The notes: generated by a model from the sequence alone, not told the origin. Positions 33,799-42,082 are shown, counted from the first letter of the stretch. The stretch is 42,082 nt of DNA from a bacterium (GCA_030629005.1 DAOVPV010000009.1:1-42082); one strand, 5' to 3'. Made by a program: numbers and translations.

Positions 33799-35202
33799 AT
33801 GAGTGCATTAAATCAAATAATCTCAAATGTAAATAAAGCGAGTTTAAATAAGACTCGAAACTATAATCAAGTTGTTCAACTATTAGACTCTTTAAGACCA
33901 TCGGATTATAATCAAAATACTATAAAAAGAATGAAGAAATTGGATTCTCTTTTAGGTAATATATCTAGTAAATTAGACATAGTACTTGTTGGTGGTGCTA
34001 GTGGAAAAAGTTTAACAATTTCTTTTGCGGCAAAAATTTTGAAAGAAGAAGGATATTCTGTTGGAGCTGCTTATTCTTCTCATATTTTAAATTATAATGA
34101 ACGTTTAGTTTTAAAAGATTCTCAAATTTCCAATAAAGATTTTACAGATTTATTAAATACAGTAATTGATATTGCAATAGAAAATGAAATTAATGCAACT
34201 TCTTATGAGGTCATGACTATGGCATCGTTACTTTATTTTAAAGAAAACAATATAGACATTGTTTTATTAGAAGTTGGCGTTGGCGGTATATTTGATGCAG
34301 CAAACTTTTGTATCCCGGTAATTTCTGTTGTAACTAGAGTTGCTAAAGATCACACTGAATTATTTGGAATGGATTTAGAAAAAATCGCTGCGGATATGAT
34401 TGGAATTTCAAAGCCGGGGCGTTGGTTTGTTTCAGCCGAGCAAAGTAAACTTTTATTGCAAAAAATGAAAATAATGGTTGAAGAAAAGGGTGCTCTTTGG
34501 TCGATGCCCATTAGGAAATTGGCAAATCTTCCGTATATATATGAGCAGCTTTACGGTCGCACTGCTTCGTTAGGTGAACGTATTGCTCAAATATATGTTG
34601 AAAATGTAAAAGAAAAATTTTCTCCATTTTTAAAGGGTAATTTATTAGCAACAGAAAAAGGGCAACGTGGTAGACCAACATTGCAGGCAAAAAGAAATGC
34701 TGAGTTAAATCCTGTAAGAACATTAAAGAATTTTTGGGTAGATAATTTTGAATTATTAAAAGGCCGGTTTGAACTTTTAGATAAAGAAAAGCCAACCATT
34801 CTTTTAGATAATGCTAGAAATTTAGATTCTTTAGAGAATTTGTTTTTAGGTATTAGATTGTTGAATTACCAAAAATCAATTAAGGGTTTTGCTTTAGTGC
34901 TTGGTTTAAATAAAAATATTGATGTTTTAGAAGGTTTAAAGCTTGTTCGTTATTTGAATAAAAAGGTTGGTGGGCATTTGTTTTTTATACCTCTTCCCGA
35001 CATGCCATCACATGATGTTATGGAGTTAGAAAAAGTTTCTAAAGAAATTGGTCTTAAAGCCAAAGCTTATAATTCTTTCGAAACTGCATTTGAAGCTGCA
35101 AAAGCGGTTGTTGATCCAAGGGATGGTCTTTTATGTATCACAGGATCCATTGGTATGGTGAAACAATATTGGATGTCTAGAGGGATTAAAAAAATAAATT
35201 AA
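33799..35202 (+). CDS. Mur-ligase-family protein, FolC-like (folylpolyglutamate synthase)
   Basis: 467 residues from ATG 33799, with AGAGG 8 nt upstream; an earlier ATG at 33739 adds a basic, repeat-like start and lacks a ribosome site. The N-terminal P-loop is VGGASGKSLT (FolC: AGTNGKGS), then YSSHILNYNERL, LEVGVGGIFDAANF and VVTRVAKDHTELFG, which follow the FolC order (SPHL..ERI, EVGLGGRLDATN, I..DH...LG). The C-terminal ligase domain has LLDNARNLDSL in place of DGAHNP. The changed P-loop and the missing His in the last motif make a different amino-acid or acceptor substrate possible. An extra 40-50 residues lie before the P-loop. It appears to be a single-gene unit ended by the terminator at 35226. 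Confidence 0.85.
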   Translation: MSALNQIISNVNKASLNKTRNYNQVVQLLDSLRPSDYNQNTIKRMKKLDSLLGNISSKLDIVLVGGASGKSLTISFAAKILKEEGYSVGAAYSSHILNYNERLVLKDSQISNKDFTDLLNTVIDIAIENEINATSYEVMTMASLLYFKENNIDIVLLEVGVGGIFDAANFCIPVISVVTRVAKDHTELFGMDLEKIAADMIGISKPGRWFVSAEQSKLLLQKMKIMVEEKGALWSMPIRKLANLPYIYEQLYGRTASLGERIAQIYVENVKEKFSPFLKGNLLATEKGQRGRPTLQAKRNAELNPVRTLKNFWVDNFELLKGRFELLDKEKPTILLDNARNLDSLENLFLGIRLLNYQKSIKGFALVLGLNKNIDVLEGLKLVRYLNKKVGGHLFFIPLPDMPSHDVMELEKVSKEIGLKAKAYNSFETAFEAAKAVVDPRDGLLCITGSIGMVKQYWMSRGIKKIN

Positions 35203-35225
35203 GTTAAAATTTTCTTTTTAGATGT

Positions 35226-35258
35226 AAATAGGGCCTTGAATGAGGTCCTATTTTTTTT
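35226..35258 (+). terminator. Rho-independent terminator
   Basis: AAATAGGGCCT / AGGTCCTATTT stem (11 bp with one G-U, 6-nt loop) running into T8. Confidence 0.9.
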
Positions 35259-35331
35259 AATAGTTTTTTTTAAAATTTGTTTTGTTACTATAAAAAAAGT
35301 AGTAAAAATATTTTATTAAGAGGAAGTTTTT

Positions 35332-36213
35332 ATGCTTTATTCAAAAAGAACGTTAAGTCTATTATTTCTGTTTATATTTTCTTTAGTCAACTTGAAGTGT
35401 AAAGTTGCAACTGGCGAAGATATAGCTCAAGGTAATGTTAAACAAAAATTTACAAAAGGTACTCCTGCAGTAAGAGTAGTTAAGGCTGCAAATTCATTAA
35501 TAAATTCTATTAAGAGAACAGTATATAGTTTTAATAATTATGTAAATGAAAAGACAGGGTATTACAAGATTGATTGTTCTGGACTAGCGTTATTTTTAGC
35601 CTTGGAGTCTATACCTGAGCATTGTAAACCTATAATTGCTTATACAAATTTTGCAAGAAAGAGTAAAAAGAAAAGACCGAGAGCCAAAGAGTTTTATGAA
35701 TTTCTTGCTCGTATAAGTGGAGCTGATAAATTCAATGATGGTTCTTTATGGTCAACTTCTAATTTCTTAGAAGGAGTTAAGCCTGGGGCATTTTTGGTTT
35801 ATTCGTTTTCTCCTAATGTTATGGCACAAAGAATTAAAGATGGGAAATCTACAGGTCACATTGTTATAGTTTCAAAGCTACCTGAATTTTTAAGAAATAA
35901 GATAGTTGAGGTTAAAGGCAATAAAATAAAAGCAAAGGAATATTTAGTTGAAGTAATAGAATCTTCACCATTTGAAAAAATAGATGATACAAAAACGTCT
36001 GGTAAGTATATAGCAGGGATAAAGCCTTCTGCTAATAAAAAAGGTGTTTTGAATTGGATTAAAAGCCATTTTGAATCTAGGGGAAAATTAGGTGTTGGGC
36101 GTTGTAAAATTATTATTGGTGTTGATAGGTCTGGAAAGCTTGTATATACCAGAATGACAGAAACTCGCAGGCCTAAGATTCGATATAAGATTATTACTGG
36201 ATATCCAATATAG
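35332..36213 (+). CDS. Secreted protein with NlpC/P60-like Cys-His pattern, type B
   Basis: 293 residues. N-terminal signal sequence (SKRTLSLLFLFIFSLVNLKC). YKIDCSGLALFLAL (Cys82) matches the NlpC/P60 DCSGL motif, STGHIVIVSK (His176) gives the second catalytic site, and VEVIESSP (Glu210) the third-residue region. LEGVKPGAFLVYSF before the His corresponds to the usual PGDLVFF. The C-terminal RRPKIRYKII is basic. AGAGGAAG precedes the ATG. The motif order matches the protein at 29207-30373, though the rest differs. A TTACTA...TAGTAA inverted repeat lies just upstream (35284-35304). Probably a periplasmic or exported cell-wall hydrolase, by inference. Confidence 0.78.
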   Translation: MLYSKRTLSLLFLFIFSLVNLKCKVATGEDIAQGNVKQKFTKGTPAVRVVKAANSLINSIKRTVYSFNNYVNEKTGYYKIDCSGLALFLALESIPEHCKPIIAYTNFARKSKKKRPRAKEFYEFLARISGADKFNDGSLWSTSNFLEGVKPGAFLVYSFSPNVMAQRIKDGKSTGHIVIVSKLPEFLRNKIVEVKGNKIKAKEYLVEVIESSPFEKIDDTKTSGKYIAGIKPSANKKGVLNWIKSHFESRGKLGVGRCKIIIGVDRSGKLVYTRMTETRRPKIRYKIITGYPI

Positions 36214-36278
36214 CTATAATCTTTTTAGGGTTAGATTTTTCGCATCTTGCTGCGTATTATTTTATAAGGAAAATTTTA

Positions 36279-36376
36279 CGACTGGATCCTGAAACAAGTT
36301 CAGGATGACAAAATGGAGATAGTATTAACCTTGTCATCCTGAATTTATTTCAGGATCTAGTTATAAAAGTACAATT
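36279..36376. repeat. GGATCC double-hairpin element, copy 2
   Basis: Outer ends CGACTGGATCCTGAAA and GATCTAGTTATAAAAGTACA plus ATT are in the same direction as in copy 1 (23956-24052). The roughly 52-nt interior between the hairpin loops is flipped relative to copy 1. It lies between the convergent genes 35332-36213 and galU. Confidence 0.85.
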
Positions 36377-36390
36377 TTATTTTAATTTTT

Positions 36391-37320
36391 TTAAAAAAAC
36401 AGTTTTTGATTTTTAGGTTTTAAGGCTTCTGCTTTACCTTGCATTATCAAAAGATCTCGATCTAAGTTTGATAGTAAGCGTTGAATTTCTTGGGAGTATT
36501 TAGGATGTTTTAAAGCAAATTCGATATTTGTCTTTAACCATCCAACAATTGTTCCTGCATCAAAACGTTCGCCTTGAATTTTGTATGCAAAAACTTTTTC
36601 GCCTGAGAATAGTAGGTTTTGGATACCATCAGTTAATTGAATTTCGCCACCAGAGCCAGCTTGAAGATCTTCTAATGATTCAAATATGCCTGGAGATAAA
36701 ACATATCTACCAACTATTGCTAAGTTTGATGGAGCTGCGTTTCGTGCAGGTTTTTCGACAAGATCTTTTACTTGGAAAAGGTTTGGAGTAAATTGTCGTC
36801 TTACATCAATGATTCCGTATCTGGAAACATCTTCTTTGGGAACTTCTTGTACTGCAATTACGTTGCATTTTTCTTGTATCGCTACTTTTATTAATTGAGA
36901 CATTGCTGGAGTTTGACAAGAAAAAATATCATCCGGTAAAAATATTGCTAAATGTTCATCACTAAAGGCAGGTCTTGCCATAGATATTGCATGTCCTAGT
37001 CCTAGTTGTTCGTGTTGTTTTATAAATAAAAATTTAGCTTTCTCTATAACTTTATCAATGTCTTGCAGTAAAATTTCTTTATTGTTATTTTTTAAGGCAT
37101 TGCTTAATTCTAGGAATTTATCAAAATGATCTTCAATTGCTTTTTTATATTTGTTTGTAATGATAACAAAATCTTTTATTCCAGAGTTAACTCCTTCTTC
37201 TACGATGTATTGTATTGCTGGTTTGTCAATAATAGGTAAAAGTTCTTTTGGTACCGCTTTGGTTGTTGGCAAAAAACGTGTGCCAAAACCGGCTGCAGGA
37301 ATAATCGCTTTTATTTTCAT
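36391..37320 (-). CDS. galU: UTP-glucose-1-phosphate uridylyltransferase
   Basis: 309 residues. It makes UDP-glucose from UTP and glucose-1-P for LPS and other glycans. The N-terminal IIPAAGFGTRFLPTTKAVPKELL is the nucleotide-binding loop; IQYIVEEGVNSGIKDFVIIT, FLPDDIF (metal-binding Asp), LVEKP, GRYVLSP and GSGGEIQLTDGI are conserved GalU blocks, and FDAGTIVGWLKTN closes the fold. The length is normal. No repeat insertion is seen. It lies 61 bp downstream of pheS on the same strand. Confidence 0.96.
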   Translation of the reverse strand: MKIKAIIPAAGFGTRFLPTTKAVPKELLPIIDKPAIQYIVEEGVNSGIKDFVIITNKYKKAIEDHFDKFLELSNALKNNNKEILLQDIDKVIEKAKFLFIKQHEQLGLGHAISMARPAFSDEHLAIFLPDDIFSCQTPAMSQLIKVAIQEKCNVIAVQEVPKEDVSRYGIIDVRRQFTPNLFQVKDLVEKPARNAAPSNLAIVGRYVLSPGIFESLEDLQAGSGGEIQLTDGIQNLLFSGEKVFAYKIQGERFDAGTIVGWLKTNIEFALKHPKYSQEIQRLLSNLDRDLLIMQGKAEALKPKNQKLFF

Positions 37321-37381
37321 AACAAAAACTCTCTTTTTTTGTTTACCTTGATTGCCGAGTTAAATAAGGCGCATCGAGGTA

Positions 37382-38443
37382 TTAAAACTGTTCTAAAAAA
37401 TTTAATTTTCCACCATAAAAATGCCTAATATCGTTTATACCATATTTAAGCATGGCTAATCTGGTTAATCCAAAACCAAATGCAAACCCGGAATATTTTT
37501 CTGGATCTATACCTCCTGCGCGTAATACGTTTGGATGAATTAGACCACCTGGAAAAATTTCTACCCAGGTGCTGTTTTTGCAAACGGAACATCCGTTTTT
37601 GCAAAATGGACATCGCATATCAATTTCTACTCCAGGTTCAACAAACGGGAAAAAACCTGGGCGAATTCTTATATCTAAATCTTTAACATTAACATTAGAT
37701 GTTTTTTCCGATTTTTCAAACATGACTTGCAAGAATTTTTTTGCTGTTGCAAATAGATGCGAAAGTGTAATGTTTTTATCTATAACCACTCCCTCGCATT
37801 GCATAAACATAAAATCGTGACTAGCATCTACAGCTTCGTGTCTAAATGTTCTGCCAATGGCAATACCTGCAATTGGTAAAGGTTTATTTTTCATAGCATG
37901 CACTTGTACTGGAGATGTGTGTGTACGTAAAAGAGTATTTTTTTTGTTAAGCCAAAAAGTATCGTACATATCTCTTGCCGGATGATTTTCAGGAATGTTA
38001 AGTGCTGCAAAATTGTAATAATCAGTTTCTACTTCTGGACCGTCAAAAAGGTCAAACCCCATAGATATAAAAATATTTTCTATTTCTTCTATAATTTGTG
38101 AATATGGATGTTTATGTCCTTTTAATTTTTCTGGTAAATAAGAGGTTACATCAAAGCTTTGCTTTTTTAAAATTTTTGCATTGGCTTTTTGTTTTAAAAT
38201 TTTTTCGCGTTTTTCTTTAATGATTTGTTCACTGAATTTTTTAAGTTCATTAAGTTTTGACGCAAATTCTCTTTTTTCTTCAATAGTAAAATTTTTTATT
38301 TGGGATAATAAGTTTGTTATAAGCCCTGTTTTGCCTAAAAATTTTACTCTGATTTTTTCAATAACCAAAGAATTGTTACTTGTTTTTAATTCTTTGGTTA
38401 ATTGTTCTTTTAGCTTTTTAATTTGTTCAGAAATATTTGCCAT
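37382..38443 (-). CDS. pheS: Phenylalanyl-tRNA synthetase alpha subunit
   Basis: 353 residues. The N-terminal coiled coil is followed by the class II core: HPYSQIIEEIENIFISMGF, GPEVETDYYNF, HPARDMYDTFW, LLRTHTSPVQ (motif 2 region), GRTFRHEAVDASH, and the motif 3 GFAFGFGLTRLAMLKY. The CPFCKNGCSVCKNS cysteine cluster looks like a zinc knuckle, seen in some bacterial PheS. SEKTSNVNV at about 244-252 is an in-frame palindromic repeat in the loop before IRPGFFPFVEP. AGGA precedes the ATG. pheT is not adjacent in this window. Confidence 0.97.
   Translation of the reverse strand: MANISEQIKKLKEQLTKELKTSNNSLVIEKIRVKFLGKTGLITNLLSQIKNFTIEEKREFASKLNELKKFSEQIIKEKREKILKQKANAKILKKQSFDVTSYLPEKLKGHKHPYSQIIEEIENIFISMGFDLFDGPEVETDYYNFAALNIPENHPARDMYDTFWLNKKNTLLRTHTSPVQVHAMKNKPLPIAGIAIGRTFRHEAVDASHDFMFMQCEGVVIDKNITLSHLFATAKKFLQVMFEKSEKTSNVNVKDLDIRIRPGFFPFVEPGVEIDMRCPFCKNGCSVCKNSTWVEIFPGGLIHPNVLRAGGIDPEKYSGFAFGFGLTRLAMLKYGINDIRHFYGGKLNFLEQF
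37691..37712. repeat. Palindromic repeat, short form, in frame inside pheS
   Basis: ACATTAGATGTTTTTTCCGAT, one change from the short-form core. On the minus strand it reads SEKTSNVNV together with a duplicated ACATTA just beside it. Confidence 0.75.
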
Positions 38444-38561
38444 ACTTTTTCCTAAAAAACATAATACAATTTAGCTTTACAAATTCTATCATTTTTTTTG
38501 CAAAACCCCAAATCGAAATGTGAATAGATTTTTTATAGAAAGATAATTGAATAAAATAAAT

Positions 38562-38641
38562 ACTGGATACTGAAACAAGTTCAGCATGACAAAATGAGTT
38601 TGTTCTGAGATTGTCATGCTGAACTTGTTTCAGTATCCAGT
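38562..38641. repeat. GGATCC-type double-hairpin element, copy 3, perfect 31-bp inverted repeat
   Basis: Arms 38562-38592 and 38611-38641 are exact reverse complements around an 18-nt centre. The sequence differs from copies 1 and 2 (GGATAC, TTCAGCATGACA), with each change matched in the opposite arm. It begins 39 bp after the stop of the giant minus-strand gene and may end its transcript. Confidence 0.9.
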
Positions 38642-38679
38642 TACTAATATTTTGATTGATTTAGTCTTGTTGTTTTTGC

Positions 38680-41600
38680 TTATTCTACTTCTAAAGCCTT
38701 TGCTTCTTGTATATATTCTTTTGCTTCTTCTAAAGTAGGCTTTTTGTATGGTTGTGTTGCTTTTATTATGACTTTATCTGTCTCGACTGAGAAATAGATA
38801 TCTGTCCATTTCTTGGTTACTTTGTTTGGAATATTAATTTTATTGATTTGTTTTTTTGTTATTCTCTTTAAGTCTTTATTATAAATGTTAAATTCCTTTG
38901 TGTATTTAATGTAACCTTCGTCGTTTTCTCCTGAATGTATACCAATAAACATGTTGTGAATATCAGCTCCGCCTCTGCACCATAGAATTTGTCCCGGCAT
39001 TAGAGTTGCGTGATATCCGCCGCCTGTTGCGTTTGAGTATGCGCTTAACCAATTGGATGGTATTTCTGTTCTATTTAGATATCCATCGTATTTTAGTAAT
39101 GGCATAGGGTAGTTTTCTATAAAATCTATTTTGTCATACTCGGGAAAGCCTTGAATGTTTTGTTGTGCATCTAAATGGGTTAGCAATCGATTTATTATTG
39201 CCAGTTCTGCTGTTACGGCCATTTCAGTATTAATAATTGTTTGCAGTTGTTTTTCTAATTTATCTAGTTCTTTATATTTATTCTCTATTTTGCTTGCAAG
39301 TTTTAAATTGGTTGGATTAATTATGCTTGAACTTTCTAATACTTTGATTTCAGTTTCTAAAGGATTTTTTTTCAAACTTAGCTCTATGAATTTTCGTTGT
39401 AGGTCTAATAATTCTTGGCTCTTTGCAATAGCCACATTTTCTACTAATGCTATTGTTTCAGCATCATTATTTTTTATAGCCGTTAATCTTATTTGTTCTA
39501 AAGAATTTATTAGATCTTTATTTATTCCAGGAATAAATTTAAGTTTTTCTATAGCAGTACCAGTAAATTTTGAAGCAGTTGTAAATGTTGTTGCTGTAAT
39601 TTCTTTAATTCCTTTGCTTAGAAGATTAAATTGTTTTGCTAAGTCATTGTAGGTTGACAAAATCCTACTTTGAGATCGTCTGAACTCATATACATCATCA
39701 ATGTATTTAAATATTTGATTTTTTGAGTTTTCAAATTGTTTTATGGCACTTAAAGCGTTTGTTTGAGTTAATTCAAATTGTCTTCTTGATGCATCAAGAA
39801 GTGTTTTATCTATTTCTGAAACTTTTTTTCCAAAGTCTTTGGCTGCTTCTTCAAATGATAGGTTTTTATATAGCGCTCTTTGTGATTCAATAACAGAATC
39901 AAATTCGTGTTCAAGAAATTCATGCATAGTTTTAAATTTTTCTTTGTAGTTTAATATATTATTTAAATAATTATTTACCGCAGCTTGATATTTTGGTACA
40001 ACTAGCCCTTTGTCCTCAACTGCGTGCCAAGTGTCTCCAAATAGATTTTTAGCTAGTTGATTGCGTCTTATTTCTAATGATCTTTGATCAAATGTTTTGG
40101 AAGACATTTTATATCGTTTTATATTTTCAAGGATTTCTTTAAGGGTATCATCTTCTAAGTTTGTTCTTCTAACAAAGTTTAATTTTGAAAATGCTTTGTT
40201 TAGATTGTCTGTTTTTTTTATAATTAGTTCGTTCATATCATTGATTTGAGCGCGACGAGATGTAATGTTTACGTTAAGTTGTTCAACGTCAAGAGATTTT
40301 AAATCTGATTCTAGTCTTTTTATTATATTTTGATTAGTTTCTATTTTTGTGTGTAAAGTGTTTACTGTTTTTTTTACTTGTTCATCTAGTTTGTCGATTT
40401 CTTTTTTCAATTCTGTTTTAATTAAAACTAAATTTTTTTCTGCTCCTTCATCTAAAACCTGTTTTTCAAGTGTTTGTATTTTTGTAAATAAGTCGTTTAT
40501 TTTATTGTTTCCGGTGACTTGTTTTCGAAAGTTTTCTGCAAGTTCTGCTTTTAATCTAATGCTTTCGTCAAGCTGTTCAGGTAGTTCTTTTGTTGCTCTA
40601 TTTATATTTGTTTTTGAATCTACAATGCTTTTTTCCATGGATTTAATCTTTACAGCTAAATCATCCATATCTTTTAGAAATGCTTCTTGTGTTCTTACAA
40701 ATTTTGGATCATTTACTAATTGTGCTAATACATCATCAACAATTGCAACATCGTCCGTTCGTTTAGCGAAAATTTCAGCGAATTCATCACTTAACTTTGC
40801 AGCATCTATATTTGCTTTTGTTTTAAATAAACTTCTTAATCTTGTTCTAGCGCCTCCAGGGATGTTTGTTATTTTTGACCATGTTATTTTTAAGCCAGAC
40901 AAAATTTTTGCAGAAATAGATTTGGTTAGTTCTCGAGTTAAAATCTTTGGTCCCAGTGATTTTGAACTAATTGCAAGTTTTAATGTAAGAATTTCATTAG
41001 ATAATTTACCTAAATTATTTGAGCGTATAGTATAATTTGATGCACTTATAATATCATCGACTTGTTCTTTGCTAAGATTTTTTACTATATCGTCTACATT
41101 TACTTTATTGACGTCTATTTCATGAAAAAGAAAAGCAGTTGAATCTTTGCCAAAAAGTTGGCCGAAATTTTGAGGCCTTGTTTCATCTATTATGTTTTTA
41201 TCTAAAAGACTTTTTATTAACAAACGTTGGCTTTCTTCTATTTGTTCTTCTGCAATTTCTCTAAGAGCCATTTCTTCCAATTTTTTATTTAGTAATTTTT
41301 TCTGTGCAGATTCAATTAATTCATCAAAACCGCTTATACTAGTTTTTATGCTAGCAATCCTCGCGGAATCATTCTTTATGATTCCAGCTCTAGCGACGAT
41401 AGCATCATCAAATTTTTTAGTTAATTCTTTTCTACTAACATCAGGAAACTCTCTTGCCCATAATTTAACAATAGGATCTTTCATTCGTTTCTCTATTGCA
41501 GCTTCAGAAGCTTCTACAAAAACTTTACGTCCAGCTTTACCAATTCCTCTTATTCCTGCGACTAAAATGCTATCTCTCATTAACCATTGGCCAGGGGCAC

Positions 41601-42075
41601 CGATTGCTCTGACCAAAGAGCGTCTTGGTATTTCTTTAAGTAAAGCATCATCGGTGATTTTTCTTGTTGTAGCAATGGCTTTTCTTAATGCTGCTTTGTT
41701 CATTGTTTTAAACCCTTTTACACTGACTTTTTTAGCCGCGGTTCTTAAGGCCGCTCTTTCTGCATGTAGTGCGGCGCTTAATCCGCCAAAGGTTAAATAT
41801 GTTACTAATTCTTCCATTGCCATGAGGCCCATTGTTTTTATATGTGCAAATGTTATCCAGACGTTTACTATTTTATCTGTTCTATTTATAAGTCGATGTG
41901 TTGTATTTTTAAGATCATAAGAAAGAGGTTTTTTTTCTTCTTTTTTTTCTTTTACAAATTTACTTTTATTTCCAGGAATGGATACAGTTTTGCTAATACC
42001 TGTTTGAGCATCACCTTTGTAAGTTATATAAGTTGTTTTATTTGGAACAATTTTTATTTTATCTGCAGATCCCAT
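38680..42075 (-). CDS. Giant coiled-coil protein (start uncertain, may extend beyond the window)
   Basis: At least 1131 residues. The first ATG in the window is at 42075, with AGG just before it, but the frame is also open to the edge, so the true start may be further upstream; no signal peptide follows this ATG. Residues about 210-930 are rich in Lys, Leu, Glu, Asp and Ile with long heptad stretches (for example QIQTLEKQVLDEGAEKNLVL and SLDVEQLNVNITSRRAQIND regions), so a long coiled coil is likely. Residues about 60-180 hold hydrophobic, Ala-rich helices. The last ~150 residues (GGGYHATLMPGQILWCRGG, FIGIHSGENDEGYIKY) look like a small beta-rich domain. It is possibly a secreted effector or structural surface protein; no family recognised. 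Confidence 0.8.
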   Translation of the reverse strand: MGSADKIKIVPNKTTYITYKGDAQTGISKTVSIPGNKSKFVKEKKEEKKPLSYDLKNTTHRLINRTDKIVNVWITFAHIKTMGLMAMEELVTYLTFGGLSAALHAERAALRTAAKKVSVKGFKTMNKAALRKAIATTRKITDDALLKEIPRRSLVRAIGAPGQWLMRDSILVAGIRGIGKAGRKVFVEASEAAIEKRMKDPIVKLWAREFPDVSRKELTKKFDDAIVARAGIIKNDSARIASIKTSISGFDELIESAQKKLLNKKLEEMALREIAEEQIEESQRLLIKSLLDKNIIDETRPQNFGQLFGKDSTAFLFHEIDVNKVNVDDIVKNLSKEQVDDIISASNYTIRSNNLGKLSNEILTLKLAISSKSLGPKILTRELTKSISAKILSGLKITWSKITNIPGGARTRLRSLFKTKANIDAAKLSDEFAEIFAKRTDDVAIVDDVLAQLVNDPKFVRTQEAFLKDMDDLAVKIKSMEKSIVDSKTNINRATKELPEQLDESIRLKAELAENFRKQVTGNNKINDLFTKIQTLEKQVLDEGAEKNLVLIKTELKKEIDKLDEQVKKTVNTLHTKIETNQNIIKRLESDLKSLDVEQLNVNITSRRAQINDMNELIIKKTDNLNKAFSKLNFVRRTNLEDDTLKEILENIKRYKMSSKTFDQRSLEIRRNQLAKNLFGDTWHAVEDKGLVVPKYQAAVNNYLNNILNYKEKFKTMHEFLEHEFDSVIESQRALYKNLSFEEAAKDFGKKVSEIDKTLLDASRRQFELTQTNALSAIKQFENSKNQIFKYIDDVYEFRRSQSRILSTYNDLAKQFNLLSKGIKEITATTFTTASKFTGTAIEKLKFIPGINKDLINSLEQIRLTAIKNNDAETIALVENVAIAKSQELLDLQRKFIELSLKKNPLETEIKVLESSSIINPTNLKLASKIENKYKELDKLEKQLQTIINTEMAVTAELAIINRLLTHLDAQQNIQGFPEYDKIDFIENYPMPLLKYDGYLNRTEIPSNWLSAYSNATGGGYHATLMPGQILWCRGGADIHNMFIGIHSGENDEGYIKYTKEFNIYNKDLKRITKKQINKINIPNKVTKKWTDIYFSVETDKVIIKATQPYKKPTLEEAKEYIQEAKALEVE

Positions 42076-42082
42076 AAAACCT

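Overview
The window is an AT-rich (roughly 30% GC by eye) bacterial chromosome segment using the standard bacterial code. Outer-membrane beta-barrel proteins, an arabinose-5-phosphate isomerase (Kdo pathway), secreted proteins with signal peptides, a type IV pilin system and several DUF4143 ATPases point to a small-genome, host-associated Gram-negative-type bacterium. Candidatus Dependentiae (TM6) is my best guess; this is inference from gene content and style, not a marker-gene result. No rRNA, tRNA or CRISPR array was seen.

Layout. 1-4067: two minus-strand surface genes, a very long secreted Ala/Gly/Thr-rich protein running off the left edge and an outer-membrane barrel. 4068-8447: a repeat-rich accessory stretch with a DUF4143 ATPase, an IS200-like (RAYT-type) transposase flanked by REP-like inverted repeats, an UppP-like membrane protein carrying repeat-derived peptides, and a two-gene DUF5674 module. 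8448-16453: a second barrel, a second DUF4143 ATPase, ftsK, and a third DUF4143 ATPase behind three 33-bp-period direct repeats. 16448-20785: sppA, two small secreted proteins, prmC and ftsY. 20786-25820: two paralogous HTH/S24 regulators around rpsF-rpsR, then rnhB. 25994-29210: a third barrel, then rpsU-rbfA-kdsD. 29207-36213: two secreted proteins with a Cys/His NlpC/P60-like pattern, prepilin peptidase and pilin, nrnA, a TsaC/Sua5-type gene and a FolC-like ligase. 36391-42082: galU, pheS and a giant coiled-coil protein running to the right edge.

The most striking feature is not a gene. A family of short palindromic repeats is scattered between about 7 and 38 kb. Its core is AACATTAAATGTTTCC, then a CACAC/GTGTG hairpin, then TGTTCTTCCGA. 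Copies lie between genes and also inside core housekeeping genes (ftsK, prmC, a tsaC-type gene, nrnA, pheS, kdsD), nearly always keeping the reading frame and adding peptides such as SEEHTGVETFNV. Four of its six frames are open. This resembles the Rickettsia palindromic elements but the sequence is different. One copy forms the stop/start junction between two genes.

Two other repeat systems overlap it. One is a 60-nt REP-like repeat flanking the transposase, with a solo half copy and another fragment elsewhere. The other is a GGATCC/TTCAGGATGACA double-hairpin element in three intergenic or gene-edge copies, two of which have their interior in opposite orientation between conserved flanks. 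Together these repeats have rewritten the UppP-like protein, supplied start and stop codons, and shaped intergenic regions.
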